From Meconema thalassinum (lineage: Eukaryota > Arthropoda > Insecta > Orthoptera > Tettigoniidae), in assembly GCA_946902985.2 (NCBI GenBank), contig OX336388.2, positions 1,209,782,609 to 1,209,846,608 of the forward strand: a stretch of DNA of 64,000 bases. Direction: 5' to 3'. A program made the position numbers and the translations under genes. This document shows, one piece after another, positions 47,674 to 58,657 of the stretch. The notes under the pieces are model-generated. The model saw nothing but the letters and a program-made list of their open reading frames with translations. It was not told the origin of the DNA and made no database searches. Positions within the stretch are counted from its first letter, which is position 1; the number at the start of each line of letters is the position of its first letter.

Positions 47674-48562
47674 CAGTGGCGGATCCAGAGGTTCACCTCG
47701 GAGGGGGCACTCTAGGATTTCAGAGTAGCAACAGGAAATATGTAATAAAATTACTAAATTTTTATTTAATCTACACACACTACACATAACATCCAACCAC
47801 CAGATTTTATAATTCTACAAGAAATTCATTATATTAAAATGGATTATTGGTTTCAGTTTCAAGTCATTGTCATTATGTAAAATAAATAATTATTCTACAG
47901 AATATGTACATTTCCACATTTTAATGCACATTACACAGTCTAATATGTATTAAAAACATTTGCAATCACAGTAACTATCTGAAGACAATATACAAGTCTA
48001 CTACACAAATGTTACAAGATATGTACTGTATATAGTACCAACATTGTCAGTCACTGAGTCACTACTAGTCACATAAATATAAATACAAAAACAATTGTAT
48101 TGAATACTGATTGGGATTCTATTTGGTGACTATCCTAGGCAAAATACATGCCTATTACAAAATAAAATCCAGGCGATTATTCGTTTACCCCTTTAGAGAA
48201 ACGTTCTACAATTTTTTCAACGTCAACATTTATATCACGGTGAACAAATAACAGACACAAGCCATTCAACCTTTCCTCTGTAATTCGCGTTCGTAGCCAT
48301 GATTTAACAAGTTGCAGGCTGCTAAAAGATCTCTCTACACTTGCACCACTGTCGATGTAGCGATTATATTAACAGTGTTGCCATTACATACTATATGATA
48401 ACAAACATTGACCACATTCATGAATGCAGGCAATAGAGCAAAGATTTTACTTGCAGTGCAGTTTGGAGAAACAATCATTTTATCAGCAATATCAATGTAG
48501 CAGACAACTGGTTTTTCGGAGGGTGCACTTGCCCCTGGTGCCCCCCTCTGGATCCGCCACTG
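47674..48562 (-). mobile_element. hAT transposon remnant, 889 bp
   Basis: Terminal inverted repeats CAGTGGCGGATCCAGAGG and CCTCTGGATCCGCCACTG are perfect complements. Both flanks show TACGGTAC (47666-47673 and 48563-48570), the 8-bp duplication typical of hAT. The right foldback arm shows the uninterrupted site. An hATC-like coding fragment on the minus strand confirms the superfamily. It is an internally deleted copy. Confidence 0.9.
48177..48354 (-). pseudogene. hAT transposase C-terminal dimerisation fragment
   Basis: The minus-strand frame reads SGASVERSFSSLQLVKSWLR followed by TRITEERLNGLCLLFVHRDI and ends in VERFSKGVNE before a TAA at 48177-48179. 'ERSFSxLxxVKxxLRxxxxxERLxxLxLL' is the hATC dimerisation motif at the end of hAT transposases. 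Only this last ~58 residues survives; the catalytic DDE domain is deleted, so the element would depend on a transposase made elsewhere. Confidence 0.85.
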
Positions 48563-48755
48563 TACGGTACCTACGTGAAACGGATTTTCCAAGCAATTCA
48601 TAAGCTGTTGAGAAAGGGTCAGGGAAGAATATCAAGAAATATATTAGTGGAGATAAGGGGATGGGATTTCACGTAGCACCCTGCTGGAGACTCACCGGTT
48701 GGAATTTAGTTTATTTCAGTTGTCCAGATAGTGCCTGAGACATAATAATATCAAC
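48563..48755. repeat. Foldback left arm, innermost part
   Basis: TTTTCCAAGCAATTCATAAG and AATATCAAGAAATATATYAG pair with 49134-49290. The arm match fades beyond GTGCCTGAGAC (about 48740). Confidence 0.8.
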
Positions 48756-49133
48756 ATGCAAAATATGTACTTATTTATGTAATTATAGTAGGTGAAATAT
48801 GTAATATTAATTTGATTTTTATATAAATAATATATATTACACATGATATTGCTTGAAGATTCCTAATTTTATTCATTATATTTTTATGCAAAATAAATTG
48901 TGGTACGGGGCAGATAACCTTGCTGTTCCTCCCCTTAAAACAATAACAATACAACAAAAGTGGTGTACAATAATTAATTAATTAATTAAGCATGCCCATA
49001 TTATAGCAAAGATAAGTACATTTCATTATGGCTGAGAAAATGTTTAGGAAGTCAACAATAAGTATTGTTTGGAGCACTTTTTGTTTCCGGGGTGGGAGGT
49101 TTAACAGGTTGAAAAGTAGAGTCTCAGGCACTC
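48756..49133. other. Foldback spacer (loop)
   Basis: About 380 bp of AT-rich DNA between the arms. Contains (TTAA)n-like ATTAATTAATTAATTAA (about 48972-48988). No coding sequence recognised. Confidence 0.6.
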
Positions 49134-49822
49134 ACTGGACAACTGAAATAAACTGGAGTCCAGCCGCTGAGTCTCCGACAGGGTGCTACGTGAATTCCCA
49201 TCCACTTATCTCCACTGATATATTTCTTGATATTCTTCCCTTGACCTTTCTCAAAAGCTTATGAATTGCTTGGAAATTCGTTTCATGTACCGAGTTTCTA
49301 GTGAACAAATATTGTCATACAGACTGTTTAGAATCACCGTATATTTCACTTGCGAATAAATACTTTTTTTGCAGTAAGAGACAGAATATGTAATTTGAAA
49401 TACATAAAGTGAAATTATGTTTTAAAATGCCATTTTGATCAAATATATAAAATAAAAACACTGAATATGTAATGTTACATTAAAAATTAAAAATATGTAA
49501 AACAAATGTCATTGTGATCAGATATGTAACAATAAAGTGCAATTATATGATAGCTATGGTTATAATTCATGGACATTTAGCATTTTAGTTATGTAGAAGC
49601 AAAGGGAAAGATAAATGTATTTACATAAAATTTCTAGCCCTAATGATCGGTGTAGGTTGTGAAGTTTCGGGTACGGTCTTATTGCCCCGCTGCGCTGGTC
49701 TGTCTCATCGAGGAACAGCTGACTGTCCCGCTGGTCTGTCTCGAGGGGGATGGATGATCGGTTGCGGTCGTGAGTATTCGGGTCACTTCGTTAGCCCCGC
49801 TGGGCTGTCTTTAAGCGCTAGT
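49134..49822. repeat. Foldback right arm (uninvaded)
   Basis: Reverse complement of the left arm with all four insertions absent, so it serves as an internal pre-insertion reference. Its terminal part contains two similar ~45-bp blocks (GCGCTGGTCTGTCTCATCGA, then CGCTGGTCTGTCTCGAGG) and ends GCGCTAGT. Confidence 0.85.
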
Positions 49823-49830
49823 TACGCTTC

Positions 49831-50227
49831 CTCAATAGTGCAGCCAACTGTAATCTGAAACACAAAACTATCCTTCCCGATCGAAATAAATAATTATTTG
49901 TTGTAAAGAAATTCTGTGGGAGGAATATTGGCAGTTCTTGTACCAGTTAGCGTGTTTTGCAGCCGTATGTGGCAAGGCAGACGCCATACTTACGGAACTT
50001 AGCTGTCTTTGGACACGTGGAATATTAAACTGGATTTGCAACCGTAGCCAACATGCATTTAGCGGTTTATGCAAACGAATGCGATTTTTTTTGCCATTTT
50101 CAATGGTTTTGAGCGGGATATGCACCCTGAAACTTATTCCATCGTGTAGCCAGTTAAAAGACGAACGTGACGGTATGCTCAACTCAAAATCGACAAAAAG
50201 TGCACTTAGCGGCCTTTGCATCTGGGC
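49831..50227. other. Non-coding DNA right of the foldback element
   Basis: No recognised gene. The stretch ending GCATCTGGGCTACTC, directly before the AAATGT array, may be the 3' part of a retroposon whose tail is that array. Confidence 0.4.
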
Positions 50228-50300
50228 TACTCAAATATAAATGTAAATGTAAATGTAAATGTAAATGTAAATGTAAATGTAAATGTAAATGTAAATATAA
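50228..50300 (+). repeat. (AAATGT)n hexamer array
   Basis: About eleven AAATGT units in a row, ending in TATAAATTAAAAACT. Possibly a retroposon 3' tail. Confidence 0.9.
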
Positions 50301-50381
50301 ATTAAAAACTATAAAATTAAAAATAATTAATAAAAAGAGACAGTCAGTCTGAAAGACTGGACTTTATATCATTTTAAATGC

Positions 50382-50520
50382 TAGCAGCTGAGTACCAAGA
50401 AGGCAGTGCGAGAACAGAGTTTCAAGATTCTATTTTGTTTCTTCACTGCCTACTTGATTGATCTCGCACTGCCTTCTTGAAACTCTGTTCTCGCACTGCC
50501 TTCTTGGTACTCGGCTGCTA
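50382..50520. repeat. Hairpin with 46-bp arms
   Basis: 50382-50427 pairs with 50475-50520 with one mismatch (TAGCAGCTGAGTACCAAGAA against its complement); the loop is 47 bases. The word TCTCGCACTGCCTTCTTG occurs twice (about 50462 and 50489), once in the loop edge and once in the right arm, so the hairpin partly grew by duplication. Confidence 0.85.
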
Positions 50521-51621
50521 CATCGTACTATGACGTCACACACCTCAGTGCATTCACGGTACATTTTGTCCCGTCACCGTAACGTAACGACAAAGTCGAC
50601 TATATCAATTAAAATGATAAAATTAAATTACGATAATTAAAATTAAATAAACACAAATGAAAATTAGTATAAAAACAGTTCTGGTCTATAAAGAATTAAA
50701 AAGCAATTTCTTGGAATAAATATTATGTCACTACATTTTAAATGTGATTTGCTACATCGTCAATACCATTGCGATTTTACATCCACAATACCATTGTACT
50801 GAATGAATGTGGGTGCAGTGGGTGGGGGTGTCAAAATCATGCAATTGCTGAATTAAACCTAAAGACGCAAAGCACGCTTTTAACAGAAGGCCATGTTCAA
50901 GGAGGAGACGGGACGGAACTTATAACGGCTTGAGGAACACTCCACTTGCGAGAAGAAGTAGCAACCCCTTTACACTTTCCCATTAAATCTTTTTAAATCA
51001 TTACCGAGTAATCTGCTTTCCCAAAGAGAGAAAGCTTTTGTATAATCAGTTCAAAATGAAAGCTTGAAAATTTTATGAGCGTGCGAACAAACGAGTGAGA
51101 CGAAGAATGTCTTTCTTTTTTCTTCTTGCTGTTCCTAATCAAATGACACACAGCATATAGCAGATGGTATTGTCATTTAATTGGGTATCCGTGAGAGAGG
51201 AAGAGAAAAATCCTTTCCCAAAGTTTTAAAGCGGATACGACTCACAGAGCAGAGTAAAGGGATGAAAATTAGGATACTTATATGAGTTCATTTTAAAGAA
51301 TTAGTGGTAAAAAGTAAGGATCATCCAATTAGTAGATCACAGGATTATATTTCTAATGATTTAAAATAATCCATTCAATCATACTTTCAGTCATAATTTG
51401 TGCAGTGCAGGGTGGTTATCAGCCTCATGTACTTTGTGTGTGTTAGCTGTGCTATTGTACTCTCTGTATTACATACATGATACTGGTACTACAGTCCATT
51501 TATGACTGTCCTACCAAGCGACTGCTGCTCTGCCCTTTGGCCTACATGAACCGCTTGATGTTAAAATGGGACTTCTGCAGGTTTTACGAAATGTTAGTTT
51601 TTGATGCGATACTACAGTGAT
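50521..51621. other. Non-coding stretch
   Basis: No gene family or repeat was recognised. Base composition is ordinary AT-rich, with no long open frame. Confidence 0.4.
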
Positions 51622-52047
51622 ACAGCGTTAAAAATCCCTCAGTATGCCTTCGGAGGGGAAGTAAAGCCGGCGGTCCCATGTCATAGATTTATGGCATGTT
51701 AAAGATCCTTCCACTAATTGCACCTGTGTGAAGCTAAATTGGATAGGTTAAGAATGTAAACAACGCTCGTAGGTTTCTACGTTGCCAAGCGCCGACTGCG
51801 GTGGCGTCTAGTAGCTAAGTTCTGAATTAGACCTAGTAGTCGTTGACGGTGGCGCTTGGCGGCAAAAGTAGGAACTATTTGAAAAATTATAAGTTGCAGT
51901 ACTTAAAATTAAAAAACAGATACACACACTAATACAGTCATCACAATTAACACCGGTTATCAGACAGATTCTACACACACCCAAAGTACACGGGGCTACA
52001 TGACCGCGTTGTCGCAGCCCCTAAACTTAAGAACCAACCAACCAACT
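51622..52047 (-). repeat. Inverted paralogue of 12190-12490
   Basis: The minus strand matches 12190-12490 (for example GGGGCTGCGACAACGCGGTC, CGGTGTTAATTGTGATGACT). An extra segment of ~110 bp lies near 51670-51790. It ends where the 5'-truncated RTE copy begins. Confidence 0.75.
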
Positions 52048-53151
52048 CTATATGCCTACCAGTCAAGCTGATGATGAAGATGTTGAAAAGGTCTATGAAG
52101 AAATAGATGAAATTCTGAGGTATGTCAAGGGTGATGAAAATGTTATATAGTAATGGGAGATTGGAATGCTGTGGTAGGAAAAGGAAGAGAAGGAAAGATA
52201 GTAGGAGATTTCGGATTATGTGAAAGGAATGATCGAGGAAGCAGGCTGAAGGAATTCTGCACCGAGCATGAGTTGGTCATAGCTAACACCTTATTCAATA
52301 ACCACAATAGATGAATATACACATGGATGAGACCAGGAGATACAGGGCGTTACCTAATCGACTTCATTATGGTCAAGCAGAGATTTCGAAACCAGATTTT
52401 GGATTGTAAAACATATCCCAATGCTGACATAAACTCTGACCACAATCTGGTTGTTATGAAATGCAGATTAAAGTTGACGAAACTGAAGAAAAGTCAAAAG
52501 CCAAGAAAGTGGGCAATAGACAGACTGAAAGAGAAGGATGTAAACGAAAGATTCAAGAAGAGTATAAAGGGAGGACTAATGAAAAACCCTAAACAAACTT
52601 CAATTGCAGACGAATGGACACTTTTGAAGAATGAAAAAACAAAACCCGCACAAGAAAACATTGGTAGGAAAGAAAAATAGGCAGAAAACCGTAGATCACT
52701 CAGGATATACTAGAATTGATGGATGAAAGGCGGAAACATAAGAATGTAAGAGATGAAAAGGGGAAAGCAGAATTCAGACGTCTGAGAAATGAGGTTAACA
52801 AGAAGTGCAAGGTAGCGAAAGAAGAATGGTTGAAAGAGAAATGTGCCGGTATCGAAAATTGTCTGAAATTAGGAAAAGTAGATACAGCTTATCGAAGGAT
52901 TAAGAATACATTTGGGGAAAAGAATACTAAGTGCTGTAATATTAAGGACACAAATGGAAAGCCTCTAACAGATAGGGAAGAAAAGGTTGAGAGATGGAAA
53001 GCTTACATAGAGTGTTTGTATAAGGGAAAGGAGATTGAGAATCATGTAATGGAAAGGGAGGAGGAAATGGATGAGGATGCAAAAGGAGATTTAATATTGA
53101 GATCAGAAGTTGACAGAGCATTGGAAGACTTAAGCAGGAACAAAGCACCAG
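52048..53151 (+). pseudogene. RTE-like LINE copy 2, endonuclease end and RT start
   Basis: Contains the MGDWNA region, SDHNLVV and the linker up to AKGDLILRSEVDRALEDL. Against copy 1: a 2-base gain at about 52148 (TTATATAGTAATG for TTATAGTAATG), AGA to TGA at about 52312, and a one-base loss at about 52673, each breaking the frame. At the codon mutated to TAA in copy 1 (7607-7609), this copy keeps CAA. The last LINE bases are the ACCAG target duplication (53147-53151). Confidence 0.82.
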
Positions 53152-53522
53152 TGTTCCTTTCTCTCCCGGAACGATTCCTGTTACCATGCGGTAGCCAGGA
53201 GATGCTCGCTGGTTATGGTGCTCGGTTTAGCAGAATTCAAAAATAATACGTTACACACACACATTAATATGTAATCTATATATTTACACCTATATCACAA
53301 CTAAATACACTGGCTGTAGCCGTGATGGTCACGATTTAGTTCGTTCCCTTTCAAGCCGCGCCATGCTTGTTCTGATGTAAGCCAGCCATGTGCTGCATGC
53401 CTCGAGCAGCCTTGAGTCGCGCCAGGTCACATGATCACGCGGCCAGCCGACAAACCCCGAGACAGGGCGTCAAGGAAGTGCTGCCGAGAGCAACGCAGCG
53501 GAGCACTGAGTAACTACCAACA
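53152..53522 (-). repeat. BEL 3' LTR (371 bp)
   Basis: Left copy. Matches 61305-61674 with about 20 differences by eye, mostly in the first 130 bases (for example TTACCATGCGGTAGCC against GTACCATGCAGTGACC). TG...CA ends. Confidence 0.93.
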
Positions 53523-53842
53523 TACCGCCACACCTAAATGTATCACATTTAACAACTGTAAGAAAATTATTGATTTACATGAATCAACAGTGGTAATTTA
53601 AAGTTCTTTCACCGCCAGTCCGTATGGATCGCCGAATACAAAACACACACAAACCCCAACCAAAACAACTTAGGAACAAACATACACAGCCTAACAATGA
53701 CATGAACATGTTAAATCATACAATAAGAAGGTTCAACACTATACACAAACAATAAAGGACACTGGTCAAAATTAAACTCTTGCGACACAAGAATAAAGTA
53801 ATTAACTAAACCACAAGATGACACTGAAAGTAATTGCACATA
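53523..53842. other. BEL 3' untranslated part
   Basis: AT-rich stretch between the pol end and the 3' LTR. A G-rich GTGTGGCGG (minus) abuts the LTR where a polypurine tract would be, but it is weak. Nothing else seen. Confidence 0.5.
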
Positions 53843-55219
53843 TCAGTCTTGAATTGGCAATGGACATTGTTTATGTACAGAACACTTCAAAATTCCACTG
53901 CTGGTACGAATGGTGACTGCACGCACTCGTCCATCCTTCCCAGGATATGTTTCCTCGACCGTTGCAAGCCTCCAAGAAAGAGGAGGAGTGTTGTCGTCCT
54001 TAACCAACACGACAGTTCCAGGCTGAAGGTTAGGCTGACTCGACAACCATTTCTGCCGCTGTTGCAAGCTATTAAGATAGTCATTAGATCATTGTCTCCA
54101 AAACTTCTGCTGCAGCGCTTGAATGTAGCGCCATCTGGAAGTATAACAGTGCACACCTTCTCTAAGGTCAGGTTCAGGGAAAGATAACAGGGGAGCACCT
54201 ATTAGAAAGTGGCCAGGAGTTAAGTATGATGGTTCATCAGGGTCGTCAGATAGACTAACGAGCGGTCGTGAGTTCAGGCATGCTTCTATTTGGCAAAGTA
54301 GGGTGTACATCTCGTCATACGTCAAGCAGGCATTGCCAGCTGTTCTTCTTAAATGGTGTTTCATGGATTTAACTCCAGCTTCCCACAAACCACCGAAGTG
54401 TGGCGAATCAGGAGGAATGAAATTCCAAGTGAATCCTTCTTGGGCTGCGTTGTTCAGCATTTCTATCTTCCACTGCTCGGACTGGTGCACTCTCAATAAT
54501 TCATTTCTAGCCCCTACAAAGTTATTAGCATTATCACTGTATAGATTTGTACACCTTCCCCTCCTGGCTGCAAATCTCCGTAAGGCGGCGATGAAAGCCT
54601 GTGTAGTCAAGTCACGAACCAATTCCAAGTGTATCGCCTTGGTGGAAAGGCAAACGAACAATGCTACATAGAATTTTACCTTGACCTTGCTCCTGGTTGC
54701 ACCCTGTTTAATGTACAGCGGGCCAGCGTAGTCAACTCCCGTGTTCAAGAATGGCCGTGATGGAGTCACTCGAGGAGATGGTAGCTGTCCCATGAGTTGA
54801 GTGGCTGTAGTGGGTCGTAGTCTAAAACACTTCAAACACTTGTGAATGACAGTCCGTATCACTTTCTTTATGCTTACTATCCAATATCTGGACCTAAGTG
54901 AAGCCGTTACATGATTAGCACCAGCATGTAGCAGACGAACATGCTCATCAGCCATAATCAACTGGGTTACATTGTGACGCTGAGGTAATATGATCTGGTG
55001 CCTTTCTGCAAATGGTTTCAACGAGTTTTGTAGGCGACCACCTACTCGTAATAAGTCGTTCCCGTCTAAGAAGGGGTTCAGATTTCTTATTGCACTTTGC
55101 TGTGAAACTGATGAGTTTGACTTCAACTCGCCTATTTCCCGTGCGAATGTCACACGTTGAGCAAGCTTGATACACGTCTGAAGTCCAGTCTCAAGCTCTT
55201 CTGCAGATAGTGGTCCCGT
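53843..55219 (-). pseudogene. BEL integrase and C-terminal DUF5641-like domain
   Basis: Integrase joins cDNA to host DNA. From 55219 leftward: GPLSAEELETG, LLHAGANHVTASLRSRYW with CLKCFRLR (zinc site), then core Asp in FLNTGVDYAGPL (about 54745), Asp in NLYSDNANNFVGA (about 54545) and Glu in PHFGGLWEAGVKSMKHHL (about 54375). After LQQKFWRQ an in-frame TGA (54089-54091) precedes RQKWLSSQPNLQPGTVVLVK (DUF5641-type) and the end near 53843. The catalytic triad is present; the single stop is the only lesion seen here. Confidence 0.87.
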
Positions 55220-56029
55220 TTTGAGCCTACTTTCGATTTTTGCAAAAAATGAAAGTAGACTTATGAGATCACTACAGGGCCAAAAATTGTGTGTCTGTCT
55301 GTGTGTGTGTATGTGTGTGTGTGTGAGAGTCTGTCTGTGTGTGTGTGTGAGTGTGTGTACTCTGAATGTCTGTCCCCCTATCAATTCGAACACGGTGAAA
55401 CCAAATTGAACGAAATTTGGTACAGAGGTAGAACAAGCAAAGGGCACCTCAGTGTCATGTTTTATATCGCCGCCATCTTTACCAAAACTGAATGGCGGCC
55501 ACTCAAACGTTCAAAACGTAAAATCAAATAGCGACTAACCAAATTATCCGATCTCTACCAAATTTGGTAACAACATACCTTCATATAGGATGCGTCTTGT
55601 GACCAAACTACAAGGTCATCAGCCGTACCATTTCAAGATGGCGGCCGTGCGAATTATGTAAACTTTATAATCCATATCATGGGACCCACCAGTTCCGATT
55701 ATCGAGCCGAGAATCGATTTAACTGTTCTAAAGGAAGAGGCACGTTCGAAATTAAAAGTTTATTTTGTAATACTATAGTGCAGAAGTGATTTTAAAAAGC
55801 TGAGCCGTTTCGGTAAGAAGACACGATGGCAGCGGATATCTTGTGCCTGACTTATATTTCACTAATTTGAGTATTGCATGCAATATAGCGTACTGATACA
55901 AAATAAATAAACTTTGTATGAAATGCTTTATAAATAAATAATATACTCCACTGATGAAATCGTTTAGTCTAAATCATTATTTGCTAACAAGTTATATGTA
56001 AGTCATTTTATATAGAACGATGTTCGTTG

Positions 56030-56110
56030 GCACAAATGGTTCCGTGGTAAAGCGTTGGCCCATCACTCATATGCCTATGGTTCAAACCCCATCAGAGCTA
56101 TTTTTTTTTG
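56030..56110 (+). repeat. tRNA-like motif, probable SINE head
   Basis: ATGGTTCCGTGGTAAAGCG (D-arm-like) and TATGGTTCAAACCCCATC (B box) with a T9 run after it. The ends do not pair as an acceptor stem, so a functional tRNA is unlikely. Confidence 0.4.
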
Positions 56111-56789
56111 CTTGAAATTTTATATAATTATTGTTTTGTAATGATTCAGACGTTTTAAAATTAAGCGTTATATTTTGCATATTACGGTGGAAAATATATA
56201 TTTAATTAAAACATAATTCACCAGCAGATTTGCTCGAGACATCTAGCAGCCAAAAAGGTAACTGCACGCCGGCCAACTTATTAACTTCAAGATTTTGTTG
56301 AAAGGTTTCTTCTTATGGCCACTAGAATGCACTCGCCCTGTTAGGGTTATATTGTTCGATACTTCTCCACTAGATGTCACCACTGGTCTACGTGGGACTC
56401 CATTGGTTAGTACCGTATACCATTGGCATTCTATGCGCATCGAATTTGAAGAATGGCAAGATTCTACTATAAATTTTTACTTTTTATTTTAAAGGGTTTG
56501 TAACAGCCTATTGTGCGTTATTTGAAAATGTTATTTGAAGTAAAGAACAAAACGATTTCACATAATAACTGAATTCTAGCCGTTGGTGTTAGTTCAGGTT
56601 ATTAATTAATACTTTTATTTCAGGCAAATAGCAATCGAAAATATCCACATAGTTTGTATACACACGTCTCTGTAGGGTCATGGAAAGATTTGTTAATTCA
56701 ATTAGGGTTGTGAAAGCCATGCACAACCAGACGTGTAAAGACATGCCTCAACTCAAAGTTGGATGTTGCCCACGGCAGGTCGATTATGT

Positions 56790-57029
56790 AATAATAACAA
56801 TAATAATAATGTTATTTGTTTTACGTCCCTTTTAACTACTGCTGCTTTTAGATACGCCGGGGTGCCGGAATTTTGGCCCGAAGGGGATCTTTAACGTGCC
56901 AGTAAATCTACTGACACGGCTCCCTCGCATTTGTGCACCCTCAAATGCCAGCTGACTGCGCCAGGATACGAACCTGCAACCTAGGGCCCAGCAAGCGAGA
57001 ACGTTACCGCTGAGCCACGCAGCCAGTCT
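56790..57029 (-). mobile_element. tRNA-derived SINE inside HINE-like element B
   Basis: Flanked by GGTCGATTATGT on both sides (56778-56789, 57030-57041). The minus-strand head GACTGGCTGCGTGGCTCAGC, then GCAGGTTCGTATCCTGGC (B box) is tRNA-like. The body has GTGCCAGTAAATC/GATTTACTGGCAC and ends in an (ATT)n tail (left end, 56790-56810). A complete copy with a target duplication. Confidence 0.85.
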
Positions 57030-57255
57030 GGTCGATTATGTCTCCAGTTCCATAACATTCTTGAGATACTTCTTATCTATCTTTCTTCAATGATGGTAGT
57101 AGTTTTTTTCTAGGTTGTGGCGTTTGGTAGAGGTAAATTATTTCTAAGGTCTTCAACCAAGAAATGATTATACTCTTTGATAATAACAACGAGTTATAAC
57201 TATACTCATACATTCAGGAGAAAGTAGGCTATATGTTCTTTACTGAACATCTTGT

Positions 57256-58657
57256 TCTTACTTTGTGTCTTCTGGTATTGAACATAAATCTGTTGCAATA
57301 AGCCATTACTCTCTGTAGGCGACGGAGGGATGAGAACCTCGTCGTGATTTCGTCTGAGGGAGTAGCACTAACTAGACATTGCACCGTATCCCTTCTTTCT
57401 GGAAGTTCACCTGCAGAGTCGTTCGAGTCCCTAGTGGGCCAGCTACTTAAATCTTGTAGTAACCATGCTGGACCATGCCACCACTGTTGATTGCACTGCA
57501 GGCTGAGTGGTCCTTCTCCCCTTGAAAGAATATCGGAAGGGTTATCTTCTGACATCACATGACCCCACTTGGCTCTTCCAGTCAATTGCTGTATCTGGGA
57601 GACACGGTTGGCGACGAACGTTTTCCATTTTGTTGGTTCAGCTGCAAGCCACGATAGTACAATTGTCGAGTCAGTCCACAAGAACATGTGGTCAATTTTC
57701 AGGTTTAAGGTGTTGGTAGTCTTATCCACCAGACGTGCCAACAAAAGAGCTCCACACAGTTCTAACCTAGGTAAGGACTGTTGTTTCAGAGGAGCCACTC
57801 TGAACGTACCAACTTTACTGAAACTTCCCCGTGTTGGTTGGTGCATCGAATGTAAACACACGCTCCATAGGCCCATTCAGAAGCGTCTGAGAAGCCATGA
57901 ACTTGTATGAGGATCACCCTTCCCGTAGAGAGAATCAATCTGTCGACATGAATGTTATTTAGAGCTGGAAGATCAGTGAAGATTTTGATCCAGCCTTCAA
58001 GTAACGGAGATGGTAGTGGTTCATCCCATCCTAATTTTTCTTGCCATAATTGTTGCATGAAAATTTTACACCTCACAATTACTGGTCCTATCAGCCCGAG
58101 GGGGTCAAATATAGAAGCTATAATTGAAAGTACCTTCCGTTTTGTGGGGCTTCCACTGTTCTCCTTGATGTGGACCTCAAACTGGAACTTGTCAAGAAAG
58201 GGATGCCATAGCAATCCTAGCGTTCTGATGTTGTCTTCCTTATCAAATCGTAGTGGTAACTGTGATTCTCTGAGTTCTTAAGGTATAGTCTCAAGTACAG
58301 CCTCGTGATTCGACGTCCACTTGCGGAGCGGGAACCCTCCTCGTTGCAGCAACTCTTGTAGTTCTCCTCGTAGCTGTATAGCATTTTCCACAGTGTCGCT
58401 ACCACACAATACACCGTCCATGTAAAAATCCCGTTTCAATACGCGAGATGCTGTGGGAAACGCATGTGCTTCTTCTTCAGCCAGCTGGGTTAGACATCTT
58501 GTGGCTAGGAAGGACGCTGAAGAAGTACCGTATGTTACAGTCTTTAGTTGGTATGTGCGTAGAAGCTCAGATGGATGTTTTCGTCACAGTATGCGCTGTA
58601 AGTTAACATCTTCGTCGTCTACTCTGATCTGACGGTACATTTTTGTAACGTCTGCCG
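57256..58657 (-). pseudogene. BEL RT palm and RNase H part
   Basis: In a second frame (with two further in-frame stops, near 58574 and 58279) the RT continues; the active-site box reads FYMDGVLCGSD, so the second catalytic Asp is Gly. LSIIASIFDPLGLIGPVIV (about 58130-58075) and HGFSDASEWAYGACVYI (about 57900-57850) mark the connection and RNase H start. A second frameshift near 57790 leads to LPRLELCGALLLARLVDK and WTDSTIVLSWL (RNase H) and NPSDILSRG. It ends where the Helentron-like element is inserted. Confidence 0.83.

Larger units (their letters stand above)
37101..49822. mobile_element. Foldback DNA element, 8-bp TSD, ~0.7-kb arms, filled with nested elements
   Basis: The ends are ACTAGCGCTTAAAGACAGCC on the left and its exact complement GGCTGTCTTTAAGCGCTAGT on the right, flanked by TACGCTTC on both sides (37093-37100, 49823-49830). 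The right arm, about 49134-49822, read in reverse complement matches the left arm piece by piece: 37101-37225, 42842-43164, 47395-47456, 47627-47673 and 48563-48755. The gaps between these left-arm pieces are later insertions. An 8-bp duplication suits hAT, P or Merlin-type elements, but no transposase is present, so it is non-autonomous. Without the insertions it would be about 2 kb. Confidence 0.85.
55220..57255 (+). mobile_element. HINE-like element B inserted in BEL pol
   Basis: The same end structures as element A: AGCCTACTTTCGATTTTT with its adjacent complement (55224-55260), GAAAGTAGGC (57220-57229), and the hairpin ATGTTC...GAACAT (57233-57250) close to the end. BEL coding sequence runs continuously from one flank to the other when 55220-57255 is removed, putting the insertion between two T bases (55219 and 57256) with no duplication, as known for Helentrons. 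It contains a (GT)n tract (55288-55359), one ~293-bp unit, and later insertions. Confidence 0.65.

Noticed and set aside
50167..50352. Frame with KCKCKC repeats
   Set aside because: Translation of the AAATGT hexamer array, not a metal-binding protein.
56030..56110. Functional tRNA gene followed by a T-run terminator
   Set aside because: The 5' and 3' ends do not form an acceptor stem; more likely a SINE head.
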